From Gottfriedia luciferensis (GTDB lineage Bacteria > Bacillota > Bacilli > Bacillales > Bacillaceae_G): a stretch of DNA of 64,000 nucleotides. The stretch's first letter is position 1. Each line of letters starts with the position of its first letter. The notes under the pieces were generated by a model that worked only from the letters and a program-made list of their open reading frames with translations, searched no databases and was not told the origin of the DNA. Where the stretch lies: NCBI RefSeq assembly GCF_001712755.1, contig NZ_MDKC01000013.1, forward strand, positions 186,001 through 250,000, read 5' to 3'. A program made the translations under genes and the position numbers. Positions 29,568-39,198 of this stretch are shown here, piece by piece.

Positions 29568-31349
29568 ATGTCTACAGGAATGATCATAGCATATGGAGGG
29601 TTTTGCTTAATTGTTTTCTTTATTATTAATCGAATCGTATTAAGAAATAAAGAAAATGACCTAAAAATAGATAAAAGAGAAGAAATGGTCCAATCGGAAG
29701 AACCGAATAAAATAGAAAAAACTGAAGAAATTCAAAAGAAATCAATCCCATCTGAGTCAAGTGAAAAACAGAGCTTTAGCATGGGAAAAGTTTTGACAGT
29801 ACTATTACTAGGAATGTTCGTGTCTATTTTAAATCAGACATTAATAAATGTTGCTTTACCTAAGTTGATGGCAGATTTTAATGTAACGACTTCGACCGCA
29901 CAATGGTTATCTACTGGTTTTATGTTAGTGAATGGTATTTTAATTCCAGTCAGTGCTTACTTAGTTGATACATTCACTTATCGAAAATTATTTATCTTTT
30001 CAATGATTGCCTTTACAATAGGTTCAATTATTTGTGCTTTATCAGGAAACTTCCCAATTATGATGGCAGGTCGCGTAGTTCAGGCTGTCGGGGCAGGTAT
30101 TTTAATGCCACTTGGTATGAATATCTTTATGACGATCTTCCCGCCTGAAAAACGTGGGGCAGCAATGGGATTAATGGGGATTGCAATGATTCTAGCGCCA
30201 GCTATTGGTCCGACAATAACTGGTTATGTAGTTCAAGATTATTCTTGGCATTTCTTATTCTACGGGATGGCAGTGTTAGGTGTCATTTCAATTATTTTGT
30301 CTAATGCTTGGTTTCACATTTCACGTAAACGTTCATTCCCAACTTTGGATATTTGGGGAGTAATAAGCTCGTCACTTGGGTTTGGAAGTTTATTATATGG
30401 ATTCAGTGAAGCTGGTAATAAAGGTTGGGGTAGCACTGAAGTAGTTCTTTCTTTAGTAATTGCCTGTATCAGTTTAGGTTTATTTGTGTGGAGAGAATTA
30501 ACTGCTAAACAACCTTTAATAAATTTAAAAGTATTTAAATCTTTCTCGTTTACTTACACATTATTAATTAACTTAATTGTTACGACTGCTTTATACGGGG
30601 GGATGATTTTATTACCTCTTTATTTACAAAACATTCGTGGGTTTACACCAATTAGAGCAGGATTATTATTGCTTCCTGGCTCATTGATAATGGGTGCGCT
30701 CGGGCCACTTACGGGTAAATTGTTTGATAAATATGGTATCCGTCCTTTAGCCATTTTTGGTTTACTTATTATGACATTTACAACTTATGAGTTCACTAAA
30801 TTGTCTATTGATACACCGTATTTAAAAATTATGTTTTTCTATACTTTACGTTCATTCGGTATGTCATTTATTATGATGCCAATTATGACGGCTGGTTTAA
30901 ATAAGTTACCACTTAAGATGATTTCGCATGGTACTGCAACTCAAAATACACTACGACAAGTTGCAGGTTCGGTAGGTACAGCAGTCCTTGTTACAATCAT
31001 GACGACTCAAACGACAAACCACATGGCTGACTTTTCAAATGAAGTAACTTCAACGAATTCTTTCATTATGGATTGGGTTCATCAAACAGGCGCACAGTTA
31101 GCTGGCGCAGCTGGAGTAACGCCTTCTCAAGGTGGGGCTTTAGCAGTTACAACCCTTTATAGCCAGGCGTCTAAATTAGCATCTATCAATGGGATCAATG
31201 ATGCATTTATTTTTGCAACTGTATTATCAGGTATAGCATTAGTGCTTTCATTCTTTATGGGAAGTAAAAAGAGCAGAAAGATTGCACAACCTAAATCTAA
31301 ATCTAAAAATCAAAATAAACAGCAATCTTCAGAAACGATTGCATCTTAA
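29568..31349 (+). CDS. EmrB/QacA-type MFS drug exporter (DHA2 family) with N-terminal extension
   Basis: A 593-aa transporter with 14 predicted helices in the DHA2 layout. Motif A-like GFMLVNGILIPVSAYLVDTF and motif C-like GIAMILAPAIGPTITGYVV are visible. It starts with an additional hydrophobic helix (residues 5-24) and a charged linker (about 25-68) before the normal first helix, which is uncommon. It forms an operon with the adaptor gene and is probably repressed by the divergent TetR protein. Substrate unknown. Confidence 0.9.
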   Translation: MSTGMIIAYGGFCLIVFFIINRIVLRNKENDLKIDKREEMVQSEEPNKIEKTEEIQKKSIPSESSEKQSFSMGKVLTVLLLGMFVSILNQTLINVALPKLMADFNVTTSTAQWLSTGFMLVNGILIPVSAYLVDTFTYRKLFIFSMIAFTIGSIICALSGNFPIMMAGRVVQAVGAGILMPLGMNIFMTIFPPEKRGAAMGLMGIAMILAPAIGPTITGYVVQDYSWHFLFYGMAVLGVISIILSNAWFHISRKRSFPTLDIWGVISSSLGFGSLLYGFSEAGNKGWGSTEVVLSLVIACISLGLFVWRELTAKQPLINLKVFKSFSFTYTLLINLIVTTALYGGMILLPLYLQNIRGFTPIRAGLLLLPGSLIMGALGPLTGKLFDKYGIRPLAIFGLLIMTFTTYEFTKLSIDTPYLKIMFFYTLRSFGMSFIMMPIMTAGLNKLPLKMISHGTATQNTLRQVAGSVGTAVLVTIMTTQTTNHMADFSNEVTSTNSFIMDWVHQTGAQLAGAAGVTPSQGGALAVTTLYSQASKLASINGINDAFIFATVLSGIALVLSFFMGSKKSRKIAQPKSKSKNQNKQQSSETIAS

Positions 31350-31357
31350 AAAAGAGC

Positions 31358-31387
31358 CAGTTCATGTATTGAACTGGTTTTTTTTTC
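31358..31387 (+). terminator. Terminator after the EmrB-like gene
   Basis: CCAGTTCA pairs with TGAACTGG, then T9. Confidence 0.9.
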
Positions 31388-31420
31388 GACAATTATCACT
31401 ATATTTTAACTTGTGGGAAT

Positions 31421-31451
31421 TGTGAATAACTTTCTGTGGATTTGTGGATAA
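31421..31451 (-). promoter_or_regulatory. Small DnaA-box cluster upstream of nuoA
   Basis: A perfect TTATCCACA at 31443-31451, a one-mismatch TTATTCACA at 31421-31429 and a degenerate box at 31435-31443, all on the minus strand. They sit in the 385-bp gap between the exporter terminator and nuoA. Smaller than the ywlC cluster. Confidence 0.4.
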
Positions 31452-31601
31452 CTCTTATACTGATATACAATTTTAGTAACTGGTAATGACAATTGAAAGA
31501 TTAGAAATTTATTAGAACGACATACATATAAGATAAATTAAGAATAATGGAATTTATTTTCCAACTATATCATTCAATTTTCAGATTAATGGCAATAAAT
31601 A

Positions 31602-31631
31602 TCGACACGTTTTTGTCACATTTGTTATAAT
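31602..31631 (+). promoter_or_regulatory. Sigma-A promoter of the nuo operon
   Basis: TCGACA (31602-31607), N18, TATAAT (31626-31631), giving a leader of about 97 nt. Otherwise the gap 31388-31734 contains only the DnaA-box cluster and AT-rich sequence. Confidence 0.6.
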
Positions 31632-31734
31632 GGATACGATTACAAAACTGAATAGTAAAAATTAATGAAAAATACATTATATTTATAATAAGTATATAAT
31701 GTAGAGCTCTGTAGTTAGAGGAGGGACAAGTTTC

Positions 31735-32103
31735 GTGAATGCTTATTTAAATAATTATGTGATCGTAGTTGTGTTTCTAGTTATAGGAATTGCACTTCCA
31801 GTTGTCGCACTCTCGGTAATAGGTAAAATTTTAAGACCGAATGTACCAACTGAAGCAAAAGCAACGACCTACGAAAGTGGTATTGAACCATTTCATGATG
31901 CGAAGGTTCGTTTCCACGCTGGATATTACATTTTTGCACTATTATTCGTTATTTTTGATGTTGAAACTGTTTTCTTATATCCGTGGGCGGTTGCATATGA
32001 TCAATTAGGGCTTTTTGCTTTTGTAGAGATGATTATTTTTATTCTTATGCTATTACTTGGACTTATTTATGCTTGGAAGAAGAAGGTGTTGAAATGGTTA
32101 TGA
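31735..32103 (+). CDS. nuoA: NADH-quinone oxidoreductase subunit A
   Basis: Three-helix membrane subunit of complex I, 122 aa. The loop [26 protein letters not shown] and [13 protein letters not shown] are the ND3 signatures. GTG start 31735 with GAGGAGGG upstream. First gene of the nuo operon; its 3' end overlaps nuoB. Confidence 0.96.
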   Translation: MNAYLNNYVIVVVFLVIGIALPVVALSVIGKILRPNVPTEAKATTYESGIEPFHDAKVRFHAGYYIFALLFVIFDVETVFLYPWAVAYDQLGLFAFVEMIIFILMLLLGLIYAWKKKVLKWL

Positions 32104-32612
32104 AGTTAGATGGGATTTCTGTTGCTGAAATGGAAGAACTCCAAAAGAATATTTTTTTCACGACTTTGGAAGAAGTGAAGGCATGGGCAAGAAGTAACTC
32201 GTTGTGGCCATTAACATTCGGGTTAGCTTGTTGTGCAATTGAAATGATGGGTGTAGGTTCATCTCATTATGACTTAGACCGATTTGGATCATTTTTCCGT
32301 ACTTCTCCTCGTCAATCTGACTGTATGATTGTTTCTGGAACTGTTACGAAAAAGATGGCGCCAATTGTTAAACGCTTATACGATCAAATGCCTGAACCAA
32401 AATGGGTAATTGCGATGGGCTCATGTGCAACTGCTGGTGGACCATATGTTAACTCGTATGCAGTTGTTAAAGGAGTGGACCAGATTGTTCCTGTGGACGT
32501 GTATATCCCTGGATGCCCTCCGAATCCAGCAGCTTTAATTTATGGTATTAACAAATTGAAAGAGAAGATTCGTTACGAAGCTAAAACTGGAAAGCAGGTG
32601 ACGAATAAGTGA
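32094..32612 (+). CDS. nuoB: NADH-quinone oxidoreductase subunit B
   Basis: Peripheral-arm subunit holding the N2 4Fe-4S cluster that passes electrons to quinone. [16 protein letters not shown] has the tandem Cys, with further Cys in GSCATAGG and [13 protein letters not shown] 32094 is taken with GAAGGTG as SD (172 aa); ATG 32100 is an alternative. It overlaps the end of nuoA and shares a GTGA overlap with nuoC. Confidence 0.95.
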   Translation: MVMKLDGISVAEMEELQKNIFFTTLEEVKAWARSNSLWPLTFGLACCAIEMMGVGSSHYDLDRFGSFFRTSPRQSDCMIVSGTVTKKMAPIVKRLYDQMPEPKWVIAMGSCATAGGPYVNSYAVVKGVDQIVPVDVYIPGCPPNPAALIYGINKLKEKIRYEAKTGKQVTNK

Positions 32613-33937
32613 GTGAAGATAAGTCAAAAGAACAGTTAAAGAAAGAAGCAGCTGAGAGGGCTAAAGAAGCGGCTCGACGAAAAATGGAACAGTTGAAGGC
32701 AGAAAAGGAAGCTGCAAAAAATACTGAAGTTCAAAAAGAAGAAGTACCTGTAGTTGAGGAGCCTACTGTTGAAAATGAAGTTAAACAAGAGGAACCAGCT
32801 TCAGAAGATGAAAAAGCGAAAGCACTTGCACTAGCGAAAGCAAAAGCAGTGGCAGCGGCGAAGGCAAAGGCGGCAGCAATCGCAAAACAAAAAGCAGCAG
32901 AAGCAAGCGAACAGACTGAAGCAGAAGAGTCAGAGGAGCCTTCTGATGAAGATAAGGCAAAGGCTTTAGCAGCGGCGAAGGCAAAAGCAGTAGCGGCAGC
33001 AAAAGCAAAGGCAGCAGCAATTGCGAAACAAAAAGCAGCGGAATCAGGCGAACAGGCTCAAGCAGAAGAGCAAGAGGCGGCTTCTGATGAAGATAAGGCA
33101 AAGGCCTTAGCAGCGGCGAAGGCAAAAGCAGTAGCGGCAGCAAAAGCAAAGGCAGCGGCATTAGCAAAGCAAAAAGCAGCAGAAGGTGGAGAAGGTCCAA
33201 CAGAAGGTGCAGATGATGAAAAAGCGAAAGCAATTGCAGCAGCAAAGGCAAAAGCAGTAGCGGCAGCAAAAGCAAAGGCAGCGGCATTGGCAAAACAAAA
33301 AGCAGCGGGTGGAGAAGACACTGCTGGTTCAGACGATGAAGCGGCAAAAGCAAAAGCGAAGGCGATTGCAATTGCGAAGGCAAAAGCAGCAGCAGCGGCA
33401 AAGGCAAAAGGTAAAACAGACGGTGGTAAAGAGGCTCCAGTTGAAGAAGTAAAACCTTCTCATAATCAATCTTTGTTAGATGAAGTAAAGGCACTGATTG
33501 AAAAAGAGTTTGGAGCGGATGTTATTGAGGAAGCAATTATTAATACGCTTTCTAAACATGATCCAACTTTTACAATTGAAAGGGATGCTTATTTTAAAGT
33601 AGCACAGTTCTTAAAGAGTAATGAACAGCTACAATTTACTTATTTATCTGGATTACACGGAACTGATTTTATTGAGTACATGGAAGTTTACTCTTACATA
33701 TATTCATATGAACGTAAACATGGAATCGCTTTAAAAGTAAGAGCAGACCGTGAACAACCTATTGTTGATAGTATTACTCCAATATGGGAAGGTGCAAACT
33801 GGCCAGAGCGTGAGACTTACGACTTACTTGGTATTCAGTTTGAAGGACATCCAAAGTTGGAGCGTATATTGCTGCCAGATAATTGGGTTGGCTATCCACT
33901 AAGAAAAGATTACGTTCAATTTGACGAGGGGGTGTAG
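32609..33937 (+). CDS. nuoC: NADH-quinone oxidoreductase subunit C with long Ala/Lys repeat extension
   Basis: Complex I 30-kDa subunit, 442 aa, more than twice the usual length. Residues 1-65 are charged and helical. Residues about 66-265 consist of near-identical 45-50 residue repeats built from [20 protein letters not shown] cores, joined by acidic linkers. The true 30-kDa domain occupies about 290-440 ([55 protein letters not shown]). GTG start in a GTGA overlap with nuoB. Repeat DNA is also near-identical (for example 32970-33010 and 33113-33160), so copy number may vary between strains. From memory, B. cereus NuoC has a shorter extension of this kind. Confidence 0.93.
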   Translation: MSEDKSKEQLKKEAAERAKEAARRKMEQLKAEKEAAKNTEVQKEEVPVVEEPTVENEVKQEEPASEDEKAKALALAKAKAVAAAKAKAAAIAKQKAAEASEQTEAEESEEPSDEDKAKALAAAKAKAVAAAKAKAAAIAKQKAAESGEQAQAEEQEAASDEDKAKALAAAKAKAVAAAKAKAAALAKQKAAEGGEGPTEGADDEKAKAIAAAKAKAVAAAKAKAAALAKQKAAGGEDTAGSDDEAAKAKAKAIAIAKAKAAAAAKAKGKTDGGKEAPVEEVKPSHNQSLLDEVKALIEKEFGADVIEEAIINTLSKHDPTFTIERDAYFKVAQFLKSNEQLQFTYLSGLHGTDFIEYMEVYSYIYSYERKHGIALKVRADREQPIVDSITPIWEGANWPERETYDLLGIQFEGHPKLERILLPDNWVGYPLRKDYVQFDEGV

Positions 33938-33945
33938 GATAAGCC

Positions 33946-35046
33946 ATGATTCGTACGGAAGAAATGCTATTAAATGTCGGACCTCAGCATCCAAGTACAC
34001 ACGGTGTATTTCGTCTTGTGTTAAAGATTGATGGAGAGATCATTAAAGAAGCGACACCTGTCATCGGTTATCTACACCGTGGTACAGAGAAAATCGCTGA
34101 AAATCTTCAATATACACAGATTATTCCATATACAGACCGTATGGATTATCTATCAGCAATGACAAATAACTATGTTATCTGTCACGCTGTTGAAACAATG
34201 ATGGATATTAAAGTTCCAGATCGCGCAGAGTATCTACGCGTTATTTCAATGGAATTAGGGCGCGTTGCTAGTCACTTAGTTTGGTGGGGTACAAACCTTC
34301 TAGATATTGGGGCAGTAAGTCCATTCCTTTATGCTTTCCGTGAGCGTGAAATGATTATCAATCTATTAAACGAACTTTGTGGAGCGAGATTGACTTTTAA
34401 CTACATGCGTGTTGGTGGGGTTAAGTGGGATGCTCCTGAAGGTTGGATTGAAAAAGTAAAAGAATTTATTCCTTATATGAGAGAGCAATTAAAAGGATAT
34501 CACGATTTAGTTTCCGGTAATGAAATCTTTATTAATCGTGTAAAAGGTATTGGTGCATATTCACAAGAAGATGCAATTAATTTTTCATTAAGTGGTGCAA
34601 ATCTTCGTTGTACTGGTGTTAAATATGATCTACGAAAAGATGCTCCATACTCTATTTACGATCGCTTTGATTTCGATGTCCCAGTGGGAACAGTTGGCGA
34701 TGCATGGGATCGATATATGTGCAGAATGCTAGAAATTGAAGAGTCATTAAAGATTTTAGAACAAGCTGTTGAACAATTTCCTGCTGAAGGTGATATTTTA
34801 GCAAAAGTTCCTAAAATCATCAAGGCCCCAAAAGGTGAAGGATACGTTAGAATTGAGTCACCGCGTGGAGAAATTGGTTGCTATATTGCAAGTGATGGAA
34901 AAAAAGAGCCGTATCGTTTGAAGTTTAGACGACCATCTTTTTATAACCTGCAAATTCTTCCAAAGTTATTAAAAGGTGAAAACATCGCAAACTTAATTAC
35001 TATTTTAGGTGGTATTGATATTGTACTTGGGGAGGTAGACGGATAA
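33946..35046 (+). CDS. nuoD: NADH-quinone oxidoreductase subunit D
   Basis: 49-kDa subunit forming the quinone site with NuoB, 366 aa. NVGPQHPSTHGVFRL at the N-terminus, the GYLHRGTEKIAE segment, and the C-terminal end with an ILGGIDIVLGEVDG finish (the invariant D-x-x-x-GEVDR-like end) are diagnostic. The stop overlaps nuoH by one base (TAATG). Confidence 0.97.
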   Translation: MIRTEEMLLNVGPQHPSTHGVFRLVLKIDGEIIKEATPVIGYLHRGTEKIAENLQYTQIIPYTDRMDYLSAMTNNYVICHAVETMMDIKVPDRAEYLRVISMELGRVASHLVWWGTNLLDIGAVSPFLYAFREREMIINLLNELCGARLTFNYMRVGGVKWDAPEGWIEKVKEFIPYMREQLKGYHDLVSGNEIFINRVKGIGAYSQEDAINFSLSGANLRCTGVKYDLRKDAPYSIYDRFDFDVPVGTVGDAWDRYMCRMLEIEESLKILEQAVEQFPAEGDILAKVPKIIKAPKGEGYVRIESPRGEIGCYIASDGKKEPYRLKFRRPSFYNLQILPKLLKGENIANLITILGGIDIVLGEVDG

Positions 35047-36047
35047 TGATAGAAAATCTTCTACAAAGTACACCGTCTTGGATAAATTTTCTCATCTATT
35101 TAGGTTTAGGCGTTATTTTTCTATTTGTAGTTTTAGGTTTCGTAACATTTGGAATCCTATCAGAACGTAAAGTAATGGGTTTCATGCAAGGGCGTATTGG
35201 ACCTAACCAAGTTGGTGGACGATATGGTTTACTTCAAACTGTTGCTGACGTATTAAAACTACTTTTAAAAGAAGATACAATTCCGAAAGCGGCAGACAAA
35301 CCATTATTTATACTTGCACCGATCATCGCATTTGCACCAGCGTTTATGGTATTAGCAACTCTACCTTTCACAGAGAACTTACAGTTTGCTGATATAGGTG
35401 TTGGATTACTTTACTATATTGCTGTTTCAGGATTAACAACAGTTGGTGTTGTCACAGCGGGTTGGGCTTCAAATAACAAATACTCACTTATTGGTGGTAT
35501 GCGTGCAGCAGCACAGATGATTTCATATGAAATTCCGTTAGTAATGAGCGTATTAGGTGTTATTTTATTAACTGGAAGCTTGAATTTAAATGATATTGTT
35601 AATGCACAAGATAATGTATGGTTCATTGTAACTCAGCCGATTGCTTTTATCGTTTTCTTAATTGCAGCTGTAGCTGAATTAAACCGTACACCTTTTGACT
35701 TACCAGAGGCTGAGTCAGAGCTTGTAGCAGGGTATCATACAGAGTTTTCAGGATTCCGTTGGGCATTCTTTATGCTTTCAGAGTATGTTTACTTTTTTGC
35801 AATGTGTTCGTTAATTACGATTCTATTTTTAGGCGGATGGAAACCAATTGCGGGTCTAGACTTTATTCCTGGAGCTGTGTGGTTCTCTTTAAAATTTAGT
35901 GTAATTTTATATTTATTAATTTGGTTCCGTGTAACGTTCCCACGTTTACGTGCTGACCAATTAATGGAGTTCGGTTGGAAGGTATTATTACCAGTTTCAT
36001 TAGCTAATATTTTAATAACTGCATTAGTAAAAAGCTTGTTCTTCTAA
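35046..36047 (+). CDS. nuoH: NADH-quinone oxidoreductase subunit H
   Basis: ND1-type membrane subunit, 333 aa, about eight helices. Signatures are SERKVMGFMQGRIGPNQVG, the acidic loop ELNRTPFDLPEAESELVAGYHTE, and RVTFPRLRADQLMEFGWK. Translationally coupled to nuoD. Confidence 0.97.
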   Translation: MIENLLQSTPSWINFLIYLGLGVIFLFVVLGFVTFGILSERKVMGFMQGRIGPNQVGGRYGLLQTVADVLKLLLKEDTIPKAADKPLFILAPIIAFAPAFMVLATLPFTENLQFADIGVGLLYYIAVSGLTTVGVVTAGWASNNKYSLIGGMRAAAQMISYEIPLVMSVLGVILLTGSLNLNDIVNAQDNVWFIVTQPIAFIVFLIAAVAELNRTPFDLPEAESELVAGYHTEFSGFRWAFFMLSEYVYFFAMCSLITILFLGGWKPIAGLDFIPGAVWFSLKFSVILYLLIWFRVTFPRLRADQLMEFGWKVLLPVSLANILITALVKSLFF

Positions 36048-36078
36048 ACAAATAGACCAATCTAAAGGGGTGTGAGTC

Positions 36079-36498
36079 ATGATTGGGTTAGTAAAAGGTT
36101 TAAAATATACTCTTCAAAATTTAACGCGCGAGAAAGTGACATATGATTATCCAAATCAGCCGATTCCGTTACCAGATCGTTTTCGTGGAATTCAAAAGTT
36201 TTATCCAGAAAAATGTATTGTTTGTAATCAATGTTCAGCAATTTGTCCAACAGACTGTATTACATTAACTGGAAAAAAACATCCTGATCCTACGAAAAAA
36301 GGAAAAATTATCGACACATACGATATAAATTTCGAAATTTGCATTCTATGTGATTTATGTACAGAAGTTTGTCCAACAGAAGCGATTATTATGACAAATA
36401 ACTTTGAACTTGCTGAATATTCACGTGATGAATTGTTTAAAGACCTTCAATGGCTTGATGAAAACGATCAAAACATTCGAAAGGAGAATAAAGCATGA
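36079..36498 (+). CDS. nuoI: NADH-quinone oxidoreductase subunit I
   Basis: Ferredoxin-like subunit with two 4Fe-4S clusters, 139 aa: CIVCNQCSAICPTDC near residue 50 and CILCDLCTEVCPTEAI near residue 93. SD AAAGGGGTG upstream; ATGA overlap with nuoJ. Confidence 0.97.
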   Translation: MIGLVKGLKYTLQNLTREKVTYDYPNQPIPLPDRFRGIQKFYPEKCIVCNQCSAICPTDCITLTGKKHPDPTKKGKIIDTYDINFEICILCDLCTEVCPTEAIIMTNNFELAEYSRDELFKDLQWLDENDQNIRKENKA

Positions 36499-37013
36499 GT
36501 GGTTTTGTAGTTGCTTTCTTTCTTCTTTCTTTATCAGCCATTTTAGGTGGCGTAATGATGTTAAACTCAACGAAAGTTATGCATATGATGCTTTCACTTG
36601 TATTAACATTTATTAGTATTGCTGGGATTTATGTCCTTCTATCAGCTGAATTTGTAGCTGTTGTTCAAATTCTTATTTATTCAGGTGCAGTAACAATCTT
36701 AATGATTTTTGGAATCATGTTAACGAAACATGATATTGAAAGTGAAAAACCAAAAAGAAATTGGAGAAATATTGCGGCATTAATCGGTATTGTTGCATTT
36801 GGAGTCGTTATGTTTTTAGGTGTAAATGGACTTTCAATCGACGAATCAGATGTTGATTTAGCAACAAATAATACGAAAAATATTGGATTACAATTATTTA
36901 CAAATCATATCGTGCCATTTGAAGTAATGTCTGTTTTATTACTAATTGCTTTAGTAGGTGCGATCATTTTAGCAAAATCAGATGATTCAAAAGAGGAGGG
37001 TACGAAGGAATGA
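36495..37013 (+). CDS. nuoJ: NADH-quinone oxidoreductase subunit J
   Basis: ND6-type membrane subunit, 172 aa with five helices. [25 protein letters not shown] is the family signature, including the pi-bulge region. Overlaps both nuoI and nuoK by ATGA. Confidence 0.95.
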   Translation: MSGFVVAFFLLSLSAILGGVMMLNSTKVMHMMLSLVLTFISIAGIYVLLSAEFVAVVQILIYSGAVTILMIFGIMLTKHDIESEKPKRNWRNIAALIGIVAFGVVMFLGVNGLSIDESDVDLATNNTKNIGLQLFTNHIVPFEVMSVLLLIALVGAIILAKSDDSKEEGTKE

Positions 37014-37324
37014 GTTCAGTTCCAATTAATGCTTATCTTCTTTTAGCGCTAATATTATTTTGTATCGGATTATATGGTGCATTAACAAAACGAAATACAG
37101 TAATCGTGTTAATTTGTATTGAGTTAATGTTAAATGCCGCAAATATTAATTTAGTAGCATTTAGTAAGCTTGGGGTAGCACCGTCGTTAACAGGGCAAAT
37201 TTTTTCATTATTTACGATTTCAGTTGCAGCGGCTGAAGCTGCAGTGGGCGTGGCAATTCTAATTGCATGGTATCGTCATCGTCAGACAGTCAATATCGAT
37301 GAAGCTGATTCATTGAAAAGATAA
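37010..37324 (+). CDS. nuoK: NADH-quinone oxidoreductase subunit K
   Basis: ND4L-type subunit, 104 aa with three helices. [17 protein letters not shown] contains the conserved membrane glutamate, and [17 protein letters not shown] the second. ATGA overlap with nuoJ. Confidence 0.96.
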   Translation: MSSVPINAYLLLALILFCIGLYGALTKRNTVIVLICIELMLNAANINLVAFSKLGVAPSLTGQIFSLFTISVAAAEAAVGVAILIAWYRHRQTVNIDEADSLKR

Positions 37325-37341
37325 ATAGGAGGTGGAATTTG

Positions 37342-39198
37342 ATGATGCAGTATGCTTGGCTTGTTCCGGTACTTCCGCTAATTTCCTTTCTAATCCTAAT
37401 ATTAGCTGGTACAAAAGGAAAGAAAGGTAGTGGGATTTTAGGAGCAACTTTAACAGGAATCTCATTCATCATCTCCTTGTTCGTCTTATTTGACCGTCTA
37501 CAAGGGGATACAGTGCAGAAACTATACACTTGGTTAACAATTGGAAATATCGATATTCACGTTGGATATGTAGTAAATGCACTAAATTCGTTAATGTTAG
37601 TAATCGTTACGTTTGTTAGTACATTAGTACATATTTATTCAACAGCATATATGGAAGAGGATGACCGAATTACAGTGTTCTTCGCATACTTAGGCTTATT
37701 TACATTTGCGATGTTAGCACTTGTCATTTCACCTAGCATTCTACAACTTTATGTATTCTGGGAGTTAGTAGGTTTAGGTTCATTTTTACTTGTTGGTTTC
37801 TACTTTTATAAAGAGGAAGCAAAAGCAGCGGCTAAAAAGGCGTTCATTATGACTAGAATAGGGGACGTTGGTTTATTTATCGGGATGGTACTTTTATTTT
37901 GGAAAACAAAGAGCTTTGATTTCGATCAAATTTTCAATGTAATCCAAGGTGGACAAGTGAGTACTGGTATGTTAACACTTATTGCGATCTTGATTTTCGT
38001 AGGGGCAATGGGTAAATCAGGTCAGTTCCCGCTTCATACATGGCTTCCTGATGCGATGGAAGGTCCAACACCTGTTTCTGCATTAATTCACGCAGCAACA
38101 ATGGTAGCTGCCGGTGTTTACTTAGTAGCAACAACTTATCCAATCTTTATCGCTAGTGGTACAGCTTTAACGGTAGTTGCGATTGTCGGAGGATTTACTG
38201 CGATCTTTGCAGCTAGTATTGGTCTTGTGCAAAGAGATATTAAGCGAGTACTAGCATACTCTACTGTCAGTCAATTAGGCTATATGATGCTTGCATTAGG
38301 TGTAGGTGGTTATACAGCAAGCATTTTCCACTTAACAACTCATGCGTTTTTTAAAGCATTGTTATTCTTAGCTGCAGGTAGTGTTATTCATGCCGTACAC
38401 ACTCAAGACATCTTTAAAATGGGTGGATTACGTCAGAAAATGAAATGGACATCTACACTATTCTTAATTGGTACATTAGCTATTACAGGTGTACCGTTAT
38501 TATCTGGTTTCTTTAGTAAGGATGAGATTTTAGCTGCAACTTGGGAAAATGGAAATTACGTTTTATTCGTAGTAGCTTTAATTGCGGCATTCTTTACTTC
38601 TTTCTATATGTTCCGATTATTTTTCTTAGTATTCACTGGAGAAGAGAAGACAAAAGGTGCGCACGAGTCACCAATGTCAATGGTCCTTCCAATGTCACTA
38701 TTAGGGATCCTTGCAATATTCGCAGGTTATATTAATACACCTTTCTTTGGTCGTCACTTAAATGAGTTTTTATTAGATGGAGCACCATTTACAATTGCAG
38801 AGCATAGTCATGAACCGGTTTGGATTATGATCGTAGCAACGCTTGTTTCTTTATCTGGTATTACGCTTGCTTACAATATGTATGGAAGAAAAGTGCAGCA
38901 AACTAAACAAGAAGAAAATGGATTATTCTATGAAATTCTTCTTAATAAATATTATATTGACGAATTATATAACGGTTCAATCGTAAAAGGAATGTTTGCA
39001 ATTGGACATGTAATGTTTGCTATTGAGCGTTTTGTAATTGAAGGGCTTGCAGTTCTAGTAAAAGGAATTGTAAGTAGTGTCGGTGGAATTGGTTCAAGGC
39101 TTCAAAGTGGTCAAGTTCAAACTTATGGATTTATCACATTACTTGGTCTTGCTCTAATTTTATTAGCAATCGTTGTGACAGGGGGGTACAACTTATGA
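37342..39198 (+). CDS. nuoL: NADH-quinone oxidoreductase subunit L
   Basis: Largest antiporter-like proton-pumping subunit, 618 aa. ELVGLGSFLLVGFYF (TM5 Glu), KSGQFPLHTWLPDAMEGPTPVSALIHAATMVAAGVY and KRVLAYSTVSQLGYMM are classic. ATG 37342 follows AGGAGGTGG; TTG 37339 and ATG 37345 are neighbours. ATGATG overlap with nuoM. Confidence 0.97.
   Translation: MMQYAWLVPVLPLISFLILILAGTKGKKGSGILGATLTGISFIISLFVLFDRLQGDTVQKLYTWLTIGNIDIHVGYVVNALNSLMLVIVTFVSTLVHIYSTAYMEEDDRITVFFAYLGLFTFAMLALVISPSILQLYVFWELVGLGSFLLVGFYFYKEEAKAAAKKAFIMTRIGDVGLFIGMVLLFWKTKSFDFDQIFNVIQGGQVSTGMLTLIAILIFVGAMGKSGQFPLHTWLPDAMEGPTPVSALIHAATMVAAGVYLVATTYPIFIASGTALTVVAIVGGFTAIFAASIGLVQRDIKRVLAYSTVSQLGYMMLALGVGGYTASIFHLTTHAFFKALLFLAAGSVIHAVHTQDIFKMGGLRQKMKWTSTLFLIGTLAITGVPLLSGFFSKDEILAATWENGNYVLFVVALIAAFFTSFYMFRLFFLVFTGEEKTKGAHESPMSMVLPMSLLGILAIFAGYINTPFFGRHLNEFLLDGAPFTIAEHSHEPVWIMIVATLVSLSGITLAYNMYGRKVQQTKQEENGLFYEILLNKYYIDELYNGSIVKGMFAIGHVMFAIERFVIEGLAVLVKGIVSSVGGIGSRLQSGQVQTYGFITLLGLALILLAIVVTGGYNL

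Noticed and set aside
32781-33494. Minus-strand open frame of 237 aa opposite nuoC
   Set aside because: It is a Leu/Pro-rich low-complexity reading of the opposite strand of the Ala/Lys repeats, with no SD. It is a composition artefact.
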